Below, piece by piece: positions 27,393 through 36,752 of a DNA stretch of 64,000 nucleotides. The notes under the pieces were generated by a model. The model had not been told where the DNA came from. It made no database searches and saw only the letters and a program-made list of their open reading frames with translations. Position numbers and translations under genes: made by a program. Numbering within the stretch: the stretch's first letter is position 1; each line of letters begins with the position of its first letter. The DNA comes from UBA6120 sp035361955 (lineage in GTDB: Bacteria > Bacillota_I > Bacilli_A > RFN20 > CAG-826), in contig DAOSDC010000008.1 of NCBI GenBank assembly GCA_035361955.1, positions 22,698 to 86,697 on the forward strand, given 5' to 3'.

Positions 27393-28248
27393 AGACATCG
27401 AGAATATTAATCCGCAGCCTAACGGCTACTTTGTCGGCATCCGTTTTTCCGACACGGGAAAATCATATTATTTTGAAACGCGCGATGGCAGTTTGGAACT
27501 AGGAACCCAGGTCATCGTGGAAACAGTGCGCGGCCTTGAACTTGGCAGCGTTTCGATGGTACCCATCTCACTGAGTAAGTACCAAAGTAGCCTGAGTTTG
27601 AAACCAATCGTACGCAAGGCAACACCAAGCGATATCGACGCGTTTGAACAAAACAGGGAACAAAGCCGCTATGCATTTAAATACTGCGCCGAACAAATCG
27701 CCAACCTGAAACTTAACATGAATTTGGTTTCTGCCGAATTCACGCTTGATCGCAGTAAGCTTATTTTCTCGTATTTGGCTGATGAACGCGTCGATTTCCG
27801 AGAACTGCTCCGCATCTTGGCGTCACATTTCCACACACGCATCGACCTCCGGCAAATCGGTAGTCGTGACAAAGCCAAAATGATCGGCGGCATCGGCATT
27901 TGCGGACTTCCGTTATGTTGCGCGACGTTTTTAAACGAATTCGACAACATCTCGATCAATCGGGCCAAAAACCAATTATTAACGCTGAACATTCCAAAAC
28001 TTTCCGGTCACTGCGGCAAGCTCATTTGCTGCCTTAAATACGAAGACGACGCTTATAGCGAACTGCGCGAAGCATTTCCAAAAGTCGGTTCCCGCGTCAC
28101 CTATCAAGGCGAGATTTTCCGCATCACGTCGATGAACGTGTTAACAAAAATCATTAAACTTGAAAACTATAACGCCGTGCATTTCTTGAATCTTGAAGAA
28201 GTTAACAAACTTCCAAAAGTGATGCCCGAGCCTCAAAAGGGAAAATGA
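27382..28248 (+). CDS. ricT: PSP1/YaaT-type protein RicT
   Basis: 288 aa from the ATG at 27382, which has aaggag eight bases upstream inside holB. The PSP1 C-terminal domain contains the cysteine-rich core GICGLPLCCATFL and SGHCGKLICCLKYE, with six cysteines. In Bacillus subtilis YaaT (RicT) forms a complex with RicA and RicF that carries Fe-S clusters and influences RNase Y-dependent mRNA maturation, competence and biofilm formation. RicA/RicF genes are not in this window. It overlaps holB and rsmI. Confidence 0.92.
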   Translation: MSLEDIENINPQPNGYFVGIRFSDTGKSYYFETRDGSLELGTQVIVETVRGLELGSVSMVPISLSKYQSSLSLKPIVRKATPSDIDAFEQNREQSRYAFKYCAEQIANLKLNMNLVSAEFTLDRSKLIFSYLADERVDFRELLRILASHFHTRIDLRQIGSRDKAKMIGGIGICGLPLCCATFLNEFDNISINRAKNQLLTLNIPKLSGHCGKLICCLKYEDDAYSELREAFPKVGSRVTYQGEIFRITSMNVLTKIIKLENYNAVHFLNLEEVNKLPKVMPEPQKGK

Positions 28249-29096
28249 AACGCCATCAAAGTTTTATCGAACCGATCGCCCGCTTGTATTTAGTGGCGAC
28301 CCCGATCGGCAATCTCTCGGAGATGAGTCCGCGCGCTTTGGAAGTGCTCGGTGATGTCGATTACATCGCTTGTGAAGACACGCGGGTCAGCGGTCAACTG
28401 TTAAAACATTTCAATATCAAGAAACCGCTGCTTGTTTGCCATGAGCATAATGAATTATTGGCCAGCAACGAAATTATTGGGCTACTCCACGATCAGAAAA
28501 AAATCGCTTATGTGTCCGATGCTGGTTATCCCGGCATTTCCGATCCCGGTCGCCGCCTCGTCGCCCATGCGCTTGATTCTAACATTAAAGTCAGTGTCAT
28601 CTCCGGACCCAGTGCCATTTTAAATGCTTTGGTCGCTTCCGGATTAGATTCCGACCATTTCTATTTCCATGGTTTCCTGCCGAGCAAAGCCACCGCTCGC
28701 AAAGGTGATTTGACCGCGCTATATCTTCGCCCTGAAACATTAATTTTTTATGAAGCGCCCCACCGAATTTTAGCGACGCTAAAAGCGATGCGCGATTATC
28801 TTGGCAATCGTAAAGCCTGTATCGCCAGGGAATTGACCAAAAAGTTTGAAGAATACGTTTATGGGACACTTAACGAGTTGGCGGAGCTCGATTCAGATTC
28901 GCTTAAGGGCGAGATGGTCATCGTCGTCGAAGGTAATCGCGACGAGTTACAAACCAAAATCGGCGACGATGAAATCATGCGATTCATCCAGTCGCTAACC
29001 GATGTCGGAGTGTCAACAAAAGACGCCATCCGTCAAGCCAGTGGCGTCTTAAAAGTTAATAAGAATTATATCTACAAACTGATGCACCGCAGCTAG
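28245..29096 (+). CDS. rsmI: 16S rRNA (cytidine1402-2'-O)-methyltransferase
   Basis: A 283-aa tetrapyrrole-methylase-fold enzyme that methylates the 2'-O of C1402 in 16S rRNA. LYLVATPIGNLSEMSPRAL, CEDTRVSGQLLKHF, YVSDAGYPGISDPGRRLV, SGPSAILNALVASG and FYEAPHRILATL are all visible. Its stop TAG is shared, on the opposite strand, with the stop of the convergent YfhO gene. It ends the dnaX operon. Confidence 0.95.
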   Translation: MKRHQSFIEPIARLYLVATPIGNLSEMSPRALEVLGDVDYIACEDTRVSGQLLKHFNIKKPLLVCHEHNELLASNEIIGLLHDQKKIAYVSDAGYPGISDPGRRLVAHALDSNIKVSVISGPSAILNALVASGLDSDHFYFHGFLPSKATARKGDLTALYLRPETLIFYEAPHRILATLKAMRDYLGNRKACIARELTKKFEEYVYGTLNELAELDSDSLKGEMVIVVEGNRDELQTKIGDDEIMRFIQSLTDVGVSTKDAIRQASGVLKVNKNYIYKLMHRS

Positions 29097-32000
29097 GCGA
29101 CATCGACGGGCGGGACTAGACGTTCTTCCCGTTTTTTCTTGCTCTTTTCAACAAAATAGACGGCCGCCCACGATCCGCCGAATAACATAAAGCCGGCTAA
29201 CGAAACAAGCAAACCTTCAGGTAAATACGGCGTCATGTAGGAGACCAGATAATCGGTTGGACCCGCTTCCGATAGGAACCCGACAAAGCCTCCTTGGGCT
29301 TTATATACTTTCGGACTAGTAATCATTCCATCTTCTAATGTGGCTTTCACCGACCAGCCCGGATCGTAAGGCGTCGACAAAACGATGAATCGACGTGACG
29401 GGAAATCGGTTGTGAACCGCTGTGTGTTAGCTGTATGGGAAAAGTTTTCAAGTGGATATTGCGCCAGCGCATCGCGACGGGCGCGGAAATCGCTATAAGG
29501 TTCGCTGAACAATGTCGGATAATACATATTAAACGTCGTGATGTTTTTAGGGATGATGACGATGCGGGCGACGGGCTCATCGGCGTAATACCCGCGCATG
29601 AACTTGAAAGAACTGCTGACAAACGAATGCGCGTCGCGCACGATGATTTCGTTATCGGCGTTGAATAAATAGACGGTGGCATGGTGCGACATCCGTAGTT
29701 GCATCGCATAAAAATATGAATCAGTATCCGATCCAAATGCCAGTTTTCCGATTGGTTCGACATAAATGGCCGAGCGATGCGCCAAATATCCTTGGATGCT
29801 GCTGCCTGGATTGATGGTGCTGACGGAACAATCGGAAATGTCTTGATCGCGGTAAGGATCAAAGTAAGTCTCCGGACATGTCACGACACGAACGCGAGAC
29901 GATTCCTGCACCATGTTGCGGGTCGGCAGTGTCATCGCGGTCAGCGAAGGTTCCGCACCAATGATTTCATCAACGTCTTCGTTAGCAAGGATGCCCGCTT
30001 GAAGGTATGCTTCTTCGTTAGCCAAAACTTCTGTCGTCGTGTTGCGATACAAATCAGAATATCCATTACTTTCGTTATAGTTGGTGTAAATCAGTTTGTC
30101 ATAGCTAAAACCGCCTTCAATGTAGTTGGTGTTGCGGTACACCGTATGCAGCGGCGTCGTATATTCCATGACTTTCTCAAATCCGTTTGGAACATTATGG
30201 TACAAGAAATGCGGGAAACCCGATTCATCGACCACCGACGTGTAAGAATCAAAAATATTGCGAACGATGTAATATTTGACATTAAGGAATAAATCGAGGT
30301 TATACCGTTTTTCATGGTAGCCCATCGACCAGCCGTTATGGTTGTAATTCATGTGCGACCATTCGTTGAACTCCATCACATGGAAATTGTAAAGCGAATG
30401 GAACGAAGTTAAACCGTTGTAACCCAAACGCATGTTGATGTTGCTCGACTCGCCGGCATTAAGATTGTAGATTCGATAAAAACCTGGATCGTCGGCTTTG
30501 ATAGCATCGACGATGCGCTGTTCATCGTTGACGGTTTTTAAACCATTATCGTAGTCGTTGACATAAAATACGAGTCCATGCATCGACATCGTCATCGACC
30601 CCATGACAATCGCTTCCAAGGTCACAAACCAAGTGGCGTATTTGGTAAATAATTCACGACGCGCGTGAATGCGCATAATAACGTAGGCGACAAGAATCAC
30701 GACGAGCTGGTAGACCCCCACATAGAGCCGTTCTTCCAATGCGGAGAAATTATATTGGTTTTGGTATTTGTTTGCTTCAATGAATGTAAAGATCGCGAGT
30801 CCCATGATTGCGACAAAAGACACATCATAATACCAGCGCCGGAAATGAACGCGTTTATCGTAATTGACGGCAATATAGGCAATCATCGACACGACGACGA
30901 ATATTTGCCAGCGACCATAATCGATTGTGAACCCGTGGAATATTTGATAAAAAATCGGGGTAAACAAGGCAAATAGGAAAAAAGCCACCGGCAACAAATG
31001 GCCCCACTTTTTCTTTCTAATCGAATAAATCAGCGAGGGAATCAGTAGCAGCATAATCGGACTAAACACGAATAAGCTCGAAATCGTATTGTCGTAACTG
31101 CTCGTTCTTAATAGCGTCGAACTGCGGTTACTGACGGTTGGGAATAAAAAGGAAATCAGTGGATATAGTTTATCGTAGGGCGTTTCCTCGCCGTATCGCG
31201 ATCGCCATACAAGTAAATATTCGATTAAATTTTTCCAGTCTTTAGCTTCGTAAAAAGCTTTTAATTGGTCAAGATAATAAGCGGAATTGACGCGGTCGCT
31301 TGACGTCGCCACAATGATTGAAGGCCAAAACACGAGTGCCGACATGGCAATGCCCACCGCAAAAGAAGCGACGCCGATGGCTGCGATTTGGAAGCGGTCT
31401 TCCCACGATTTTTTCGGTGCGTATTGAAAATATCTAAACAAGGCATAAAGTGCCCCGGCCATCGCCGTTGATACGAGGAAGAAATAATTAGTAACTCCCA
31501 TCAAGAAGAGGGAAAACATCGTCAGCCAAGGTTTTTTCTCTTTCAATAATTTTTCGATGCCAAGAAAAACAAGCGGGAAAACAATCGCCACTTCCATGAA
31601 ATGGTTGAACCATAAATAATAGGTAATCCAGCCGCAATAGGCATACACAAGCCCAAATAGACGCGATGTTTTTTCAGTCACGCCAAGATATTTTAAATAC
31701 AATCGCATGACGAGGCCAGCGCCGACCATCTTGCCGATCATCAACATTGCCAGTCCTTGTGGCACAAGCACGCGTGGGAATATCAATATTGGTAGAAAAA
31801 ACGGATTCAGGAAATAATAAAACGAATTACTGCCGATGTTGTTGGTGCCCAGATACGTCGATGAATCCCATAAAACAAACTCGCCGGTTTTGAAAAAATG
31901 CCACCAGTCGTCGTAGCCATTGTAATAAAATGGGATTTGCTGCATGACGTAATCGCCGCTAAGCGGAATCGTAAATAGGTTGCTGACCAGGGCTACGCCA

Positions 32001-32182
32001 AAGAAAAACACACCGACAAGTATCAAATACAGCACGTAACGCAACATGCTGTCAGGATCTTTGATGTTTTTTAAAAATGACTGCCAAAAACGTTTTAAGC
32101 TTTGCTTCAGCTTAAGTGCCAAATTCATGCGCCAACCGTTAATGGTATCGAAAAATCTTTTCATTGTAGCCATAAGTAACAT
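29093..32182 (-). CDS. YfhO family membrane protein (GT-C-like)
   Basis: A 1029-aa protein with about 13 membrane helices in the first 560 residues, a large extracytoplasmic domain (about 560-985) and a final helix near 990-1010 with a Lys/Arg-rich tail. The YfhO pattern includes SGDYVMQQIPFYYNGYDDWW, LWDSSTYLGTNN and YCGWITYYLWFNHFMEVA. YfhO proteins resemble GT-C glycosyltransferases; in Listeria and Bacillus they are linked to decorating teichoic or lipoteichoic acid. Substrate here is unknown. The start is uncertain: ATGs at 32182, 32173 and 32164 all lack a ribosome site and a TATAAT lies immediately upstream. It ends convergently with rsmI in a shared CTAG. Confidence 0.85.
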   Translation of the reverse strand: MLLMATMKRFFDTINGWRMNLALKLKQSLKRFWQSFLKNIKDPDSMLRYVLYLILVGVFFFGVALVSNLFTIPLSGDYVMQQIPFYYNGYDDWWHFFKTGEFVLWDSSTYLGTNNIGSNSFYYFLNPFFLPILIFPRVLVPQGLAMLMIGKMVGAGLVMRLYLKYLGVTEKTSRLFGLVYAYCGWITYYLWFNHFMEVAIVFPLVFLGIEKLLKEKKPWLTMFSLFLMGVTNYFFLVSTAMAGALYALFRYFQYAPKKSWEDRFQIAAIGVASFAVGIAMSALVFWPSIIVATSSDRVNSAYYLDQLKAFYEAKDWKNLIEYLLVWRSRYGEETPYDKLYPLISFLFPTVSNRSSTLLRTSSYDNTISSLFVFSPIMLLLIPSLIYSIRKKKWGHLLPVAFFLFALFTPIFYQIFHGFTIDYGRWQIFVVVSMIAYIAVNYDKRVHFRRWYYDVSFVAIMGLAIFTFIEANKYQNQYNFSALEERLYVGVYQLVVILVAYVIMRIHARRELFTKYATWFVTLEAIVMGSMTMSMHGLVFYVNDYDNGLKTVNDEQRIVDAIKADDPGFYRIYNLNAGESSNINMRLGYNGLTSFHSLYNFHVMEFNEWSHMNYNHNGWSMGYHEKRYNLDLFLNVKYYIVRNIFDSYTSVVDESGFPHFLYHNVPNGFEKVMEYTTPLHTVYRNTNYIEGGFSYDKLIYTNYNESNGYSDLYRNTTTEVLANEEAYLQAGILANEDVDEIIGAEPSLTAMTLPTRNMVQESSRVRVVTCPETYFDPYRDQDISDCSVSTINPGSSIQGYLAHRSAIYVEPIGKLAFGSDTDSYFYAMQLRMSHHATVYLFNADNEIIVRDAHSFVSSSFKFMRGYYADEPVARIVIIPKNITTFNMYYPTLFSEPYSDFRARRDALAQYPLENFSHTANTQRFTTDFPSRRFIVLSTPYDPGWSVKATLEDGMITSPKVYKAQGGFVGFLSEAGPTDYLVSYMTPYLPEGLLVSLAGFMLFGGSWAAVYFVEKSKKKREERLVPPVDVA

Positions 32183-32203
32183 TACTATTATACAAACTTA
32201 ATT

Positions 32204-33187
32204 TTACTTGCGGGAAGATTGTCGTTTGCGCGATGGGATTGGCTTCACTTCTGGGCGTACAATGTTCTTGGCTTTAAAAAGATTGAGGAAGGTCGTCGGC
32301 AGCGGGGCCTTAAATTCATAAACTTTGTCTGAGTCCGGATGCTTAAGTTTCAAGGCATAAGCGTGAAGTCCCAAACGATCGATTGGATTAAGCAAAGCGT
32401 CATATTTATCGTCGCCGACAACAGGATGTCCGATATGGCGCAACTGCACACGAATTTGATTTTTGCGACCGGAATCGATATTGACGTCAAGCAATGCGTA
32501 TTTATCGTTTGATTTGGCAATTTTATAATGGGTTATGGCTAATTGACCATCACCTGGACGGTCGGATATATACATCAAATGTGTCGTTGTTTCTTTAAGA
32601 TAATGGCGCAGCGTGTCTTCCTCTTTTTGGGGCACACCGGCAACAAGCGCATAATAACCGCGTTTGATGACAAGATCGTTCCATTTGTCTTGCCACTTTT
32701 TTCTGAGTTCGTCGTTTTTGGCGAAAAGCAGGACGCCCGAGGTGTCTTGATCGAGGCGGTGAACGACGAAAACGCGGGCGTGCTTGTCTTTGATACGAAC
32801 ATAGTCGGTCACCCGTCTAAATGCGGTGACGGCTTTCTCTTTATCGGAGGCAATTGAAAGCAATCCATGCGGTTTGTTGATGGCAATCATCTCATCATCT
32901 TCATAAATGATGTCAACCATCGTCGGCTTTTTATGGTCGAGTCTTGCTTTGCCAATCATCACGATATCGCCTGGATATACGAGAAAATCAAACTGGGCCA
33001 CCGGGGCTCCGTCGACGGCGACTTGCCGTCTTTTAAGCAACGCTTTGATATTGTTACGCGACATGCCATCGATATTCTCAAGCAAGAAATCCAGCAGTTT
33101 TGCCTGGGTTTTTACCCGCAGTTGCTGCGAATACTTATCCTTTTCACGATGTAGTCGTGGTTTATCAAGCACCATTTTTTTATTCAT
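32204..33187 (-). CDS. RluA-family pseudouridine synthase
   Basis: About 327 aa. An S4 RNA-binding domain near the N-terminus (LLENIDGMSRNNIKALL, VAVDGAPVAQFDFLVYPGD) is followed by the synthase domain with the catalytic aspartate in HRLDQDTSGVLLFAK. It isomerises uridines in rRNA or tRNA; the exact site is not predictable. The start is chosen at the ATG 33187 that overlaps the upstream stop; ATGs at 33205 and 33175 are possible. The C-terminus is basic (RKRQSSRK). It sits between two envelope genes, probably by operon convenience. Confidence 0.88.
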   Translation of the reverse strand: MNKKMVLDKPRLHREKDKYSQQLRVKTQAKLLDFLLENIDGMSRNNIKALLKRRQVAVDGAPVAQFDFLVYPGDIVMIGKARLDHKKPTMVDIIYEDDEMIAINKPHGLLSIASDKEKAVTAFRRVTDYVRIKDKHARVFVVHRLDQDTSGVLLFAKNDELRKKWQDKWNDLVIKRGYYALVAGVPQKEEDTLRHYLKETTTHLMYISDRPGDGQLAITHYKIAKSNDKYALLDVNIDSGRKNQIRVQLRHIGHPVVGDDKYDALLNPIDRLGLHAYALKLKHPDSDKVYEFKAPLPTTFLNLFKAKNIVRPEVKPIPSRKRQSSRK

Positions 33188-34097
33188 CTTTAAGGTACCG
33201 TCCATATCGCTTGATGAGGCGATAGGGCATTCGTTTTAAATCGGCTTTTTGTGTACATGCTTCATCCAAATACCATCCATCGAAGCGGTAGCCATCTTTT
33301 TGAGGCGCGCTTAAATCGCTAATATCTTCTTGGGCGCGATACCGTTGTTGCTGATAAAATTGGCCATCGATATATAAATGGATTGGATGTTTGAACGATA
33401 AGAATAGCACAATCATGAATATCGCCACAAAGCTGGCTGGAACGATGACAAGCACCCACGGAAATTCTCCATAAATCGTAACCCAGACGGCGTTAGTCTC
33501 GTGACGAGTACGTGCGACCACTTCGCCCAGTCCATCATAAATCGGTGTCCGATAAACGACACGATATCCAAATTCACCATTGCGTAATGGGCGATAATTT
33601 TGACCTGTAGCGCCGGAAATATCGCGCCAATCGCCTGTTTCGGTCAACTTCATTTGCCACTGAAAAGTGACATCGGCGCTCAATGTTTCATATAACTCAA
33701 ACGTCAATTCCAACGTTCCGCTTTTAAACCGCTCGCCCATAGTAGATAAAGTAAGTTCCGCTTTGCCTTCATCGTCAAGTAAATAATCCCATCGCGCGAA
33801 TAAATTCGTATTCATGCTGACGAGGTTCATAAAATCAAACGGCTCGTCAAGTTCCGCGTTGGTATACCATCCGTCAAGCCGTACATTGGCGCGCGAAACG
33901 ATGGCGGGCGATGTGATGGTCGCCGGATCATCTAAATAGGTAGGTTCAATTATCTGATTGTCGTTTAATATCGTATAGGTTACGGTTATTGGCGCATCCG
34001 CATCAACCGCTGTTGTCGGTCGTTGCGAGAAAATCGCACCGAGATATATGGCGCCAAGAAGTGTTAATAAGCTGACTTTTTTTATAGTGTCAGTCAC
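33180..34097 (-). CDS. Membrane protein with two InlB B-repeat (Listeria-Bacteroides) domains
   Basis: A 305-aa protein with a GTG start at 34097 overlapping the DUF4956 stop. A signal or anchor helix (about 8-26) is followed by an extracytoplasmic part with one repeat (RLDGWYTNAELDEPFDF...LFARW), an Ig-like stretch and a membrane helix (about 215-238). A second repeat lies at the C-terminus (YRFDGWYLDEACTQKADL). Repeats on both sides of a membrane helix are unusual, since B-repeats normally occur in secreted surface proteins. No function known. It is in the PI-PLC/VTC/DUF4956 operon. Confidence 0.65.
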   Translation of the reverse strand: MTDTIKKVSLLTLLGAIYLGAIFSQRPTTAVDADAPITVTYTILNDNQIIEPTYLDDPATITSPAIVSRANVRLDGWYTNAELDEPFDFMNLVSMNTNLFARWDYLLDDEGKAELTLSTMGERFKSGTLELTFELYETLSADVTFQWQMKLTETGDWRDISGATGQNYRPLRNGEFGYRVVYRTPIYDGLGEVVARTRHETNAVWVTIYGEFPWVLVIVPASFVAIFMIVLFLSFKHPIHLYIDGQFYQQQRYRAQEDISDLSAPQKDGYRFDGWYLDEACTQKADLKRMPYRLIKRYGRYLKDE

Positions 34098-34767
34098 TGT
34101 TGAAGCGCTGAACCGTCATCGAGACGGTCAAATTGCCATTTCTTTCGCGGATACGGTCAAGCAGCACTTTTGGTTGACTGCTTTTTTTCAAAACGATGAA
34201 AAAGGTCAACTCGAACATCGTGCCAAAATCGGTCGTACGTACGCGATTGGTGTTGTAAGATAAACAATGCTCTTTCAATAAATCGTCAAATAAGTTTTCA
34301 AAATTTAAGCTTTCAGGAACGATGATTTTTAAAACCATGTGGCGGTCACTAGTTTGACCGAACTTGACCATGTACATCGCAAATAAAGTAACCATCATAA
34401 TAAGGGTGAACACCACCGAATAGGCGATATAGCCCGAACCGTTGATGACCCCGACGACTACCGTCAAAAGGATGAAGGCGATATCTTCGGTTTCCTTTTG
34501 TTGGGTTCGAAATCTTGTCAGGGCGAATAATCCGCCAACGGCGATGCCACCGGCAAGATTAGTTGAAAGCATAATGATCAACATCGAAACGACAGGTGGC
34601 ACGATTACTAGCGTCCACGGGAAATCGTGAGTATACCCGACTTCTCGCTTGATGCGCATGTAAAAAATCGCCAAGGCGATACCTAAGAGCAATGAAGTCA
34701 CCATCGCAATTAGGGCTACCATGATGATATCAGCAACATACAACTGAATCGGGTCAAATATATTCAT
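34090..34767 (-). CDS. DUF4956 membrane protein
   Basis: About 225 aa from the ATG at 34767, which has aaggag eight bases upstream and lies inside the end of the VTC gene. Three to four membrane helices (about 11-33, 50-68, 98-130) precede a cytosolic ACT-like C-terminal domain. The GLFALTRFRTQQKETEDIAFIL segment is the DUF4956 hallmark. Genes of this family are commonly encoded next to VTC-domain polyphosphate polymerases, as here, and may form a membrane partner for polymer export or regulation; that role is inference. Confidence 0.85.
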   Translation of the reverse strand: MNIFDPIQLYVADIIMVALIAMVTSLLLGIALAIFYMRIKREVGYTHDFPWTLVIVPPVVSMLIIMLSTNLAGGIAVGGLFALTRFRTQQKETEDIAFILLTVVVGVINGSGYIAYSVVFTLIMMVTLFAMYMVKFGQTSDRHMVLKIIVPESLNFENLFDDLLKEHCLSYNTNRVRTTDFGTMFELTFFIVLKKSSQPKVLLDRIRERNGNLTVSMTVQRFNSD

Positions 34768-35491
34768 CGGGATCAAACTCCTTTTTCATTCGTGCTTCGA
34801 AATCTTTGCCGTATTTGGAAAAACTAGTTAAATAGATTTTGTGTTCGCTTAAGGCTTTAGCAAACCATAGTGGCATCGCTTTTCCGACTTTCACTTCCAT
34901 GAGCCGATGTCTGTCATCGATAAGACGCCGCCCCTGAGGTCCATGTGTGAAATCGAAGTTGTCGCGCCTCGTTAAGATGTCTTGATCAATCGTCAGTCGA
35001 AATTGCTTGTTTTCGCGGTCGGTATAAGCTAAACGTCGATATGAGATAAACACCGCTGGCTTCACTTTATTGACATTAAGATAATAACCGATTTCGCGTA
35101 GTATTTGCACCGCATAATAATCGGTTTTCGTAGGCATGTAACCATCTTTGATTAGCGAGTTGACTTCCGTTTCCGTGCATTTGACACGACGTTTCGTGCC
35201 GATACCTTTGAATTTCCTTTTTATCTCGAAGTACACCTCGTCGTTAACGACATCAAAGTGCCCATATTTGCGCATGCGAAGTTTCTCTTTAAACTGCGGA
35301 CGATCAAGTGATTTTCGAATCACGTCATAATCGGCGGTGTCAAAGTATACCGTTCTTACGGTATATGGTTGTCCGTTTAAGCAATACGGATCGATATCCA
35401 TGTGCGCTTCAAGCGTCGGCAAAAGGCTTTGCCACTGCTCGAGCGTCAACAGGAACTTCTTTTCATAACGACGAAAGACGTTTGTTTCCAT
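34754..35491 (-). CDS. VTC-domain polyphosphate polymerase
   Basis: A 245-aa soluble protein matching the catalytic VTC domain, which in yeast Vtc4 builds polyphosphate from ATP inside a tunnel lined by basic residues. Visible: FRRYEKKFLLT at the start, VRTVYFDTADYDVIRKSL, EKLRMRKYG, VYFEIKRKFKG, KPAVFISYRRLAY, LTIDQDI, MEVKVGKAMPLWF and SFSKYGKDFE, which carry the family Arg/Lys/Glu pattern. No SPX domain is attached. The start is one base after the PI-PLC gene stop with no visible ribosome site, so translation is probably coupled. Confidence 0.88.
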   Translation of the reverse strand: METNVFRRYEKKFLLTLEQWQSLLPTLEAHMDIDPYCLNGQPYTVRTVYFDTADYDVIRKSLDRPQFKEKLRMRKYGHFDVVNDEVYFEIKRKFKGIGTKRRVKCTETEVNSLIKDGYMPTKTDYYAVQILREIGYYLNVNKVKPAVFISYRRLAYTDRENKQFRLTIDQDILTRRDNFDFTHGPQGRRLIDDRHRLMEVKVGKAMPLWFAKALSEHKIYLTSFSKYGKDFEARMKKEFDPDEYI

Positions 35492-35492
35492 G

Positions 35493-36596
35493 TTACAGTG
35501 CGTTGTTATACGTAATCATCGCATCATTGGCCACCTTATTAAAATCGCCTTTGGTCGAATCGGCATAATCCACCATCAAGATTGGCATTTTTGTCAACCA
35601 ATCAAGGAAGTCTTCGTGGGCAATTAGCGCGGCATTGGAATTGTTGGCCATGTCCAGCAACGACCATCCAAACACCGTATCCCATAAATCATCACCTGAC
35701 AATACGCCTGTTTTTTGAGCTTGGTTAACTCTAAATATATCTTCATAAATCACGGTGTTCGATAGATACTCATATTCGCTTTGAATGCCTTCAATCAATG
35801 TATCGGTATCAGCGGTGTTGTGCCAAAGGCTACGAATGTTAATCACTTGGGTGTCGCCGTTACCACGGTTGTAATGATATGGAAGCGAAGCTGAGGCCGG
35901 CGTTTTTGCCAAGATGACAAGCCCGGCTTTGGCGCCGGTATCAGTGACAATGTCATAGGTCAAATCACGTGGTTGTAAACTTAATGGATCATAATTGATG
36001 AAATCGGTGATGGCGACGTTCGATATTTGGTAGGTTTGTAAATAATCGAACAATTCCGAAAAGCCGACGGTATCGCCAAAGTGCACATGTTGAATGTCAA
36101 AAATGATGAACTCGCCGGGATTATCGCCTAAAAACTTGATGATGTCGGAAAGATAGCGACTAAGTTTATCTGAGATAAGTCCGTGTTTGGTGTACCATTC
36201 GTTCTCATAATAACTAATGCGAACGTCAAAATATCTGACTCCGGCTTTCAATAATGTTTCGGCATTGCTCTTTTGTGCGCGCGACAATCTAACGAAGACG
36301 CCATCGGCTACTTTACCCAATGTTTGGTTTCGAAGCAACGAGTCTTCGGGCTCAGCCGGATCAATCGGTGAATTGGTCGTGATTTTATCACTGAAGGCAT
36401 CGTGGGCTCCTAGCATCGCGATATCAACGATGCGGCTTGATCCGTCAACGACGCCGTCGCGTAGCACATTTGAATAATCGGTTTTACTAGGTGTGAATGT
36501 AAAGCTAAAGCCAGCTTTCCCAAACATAACGACGGGAATAATAATTAGCAACAAAATGATGATTGGTCTAAATATATGACGCCTGATAAACCGCAT
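35493..36596 (-). CDS. Membrane-anchored phosphatidylinositol-specific phospholipase C-like protein
   Basis: About 367 aa from the ATG at 36596 (aaggag upstream). A single N-terminal helix (about 10-26) anchors an extracellular PLC X-like domain. The two expected catalytic histidines can be placed at H65 in IAMLGAHDAFS and H138 in WYTKHGLI, with GVRYFDVRISYYENEW between them, as in PI-PLC and PLCXD proteins. Possible activities are cleavage of phosphoinositides or of glycerophospho-head groups. It is the first gene of the polyphosphate operon, which is an odd partnership. Confidence 0.7.
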   Translation of the reverse strand: MRFIRRHIFRPIIILLLIIIPVVMFGKAGFSFTFTPSKTDYSNVLRDGVVDGSSRIVDIAMLGAHDAFSDKITTNSPIDPAEPEDSLLRNQTLGKVADGVFVRLSRAQKSNAETLLKAGVRYFDVRISYYENEWYTKHGLISDKLSRYLSDIIKFLGDNPGEFIIFDIQHVHFGDTVGFSELFDYLQTYQISNVAITDFINYDPLSLQPRDLTYDIVTDTGAKAGLVILAKTPASASLPYHYNRGNGDTQVINIRSLWHNTADTDTLIEGIQSEYEYLSNTVIYEDIFRVNQAQKTGVLSGDDLWDTVFGWSLLDMANNSNAALIAHEDFLDWLTKMPILMVDYADSTKGDFNKVANDAMITYNNAL

Positions 36597-36681
36597 GGTC
36601 AATCTCCTTAGTCATTTAATAAATATAATAATATCGCATTAATTGAAAACATATCGTACGCACGTGCAATTTCCAAAAAAT

Positions 36682-36711
36682 TTGATTATTGCTGTCAATT
36701 AGCAATATTAT
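36682..36711 (+). promoter_or_regulatory. ABC-transporter promoter with operator between -35 and -10
   Basis: TTGATT (36682-36687) and TATTAT (36706-36711) with an 18-base spacer. A perfect inverted repeat, TATTGCT (36687-36693) and AGCAATA (36701-36707), fills the spacer and touches both hexamers, the ideal position for a repressor or a MerR-type activator. The regulator is not encoded beside it. Confidence 0.6.
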
Positions 36712-36752
36712 GTATGGGTGGCGATTTTTCACCGCCTGAGAGGTATTAATTC

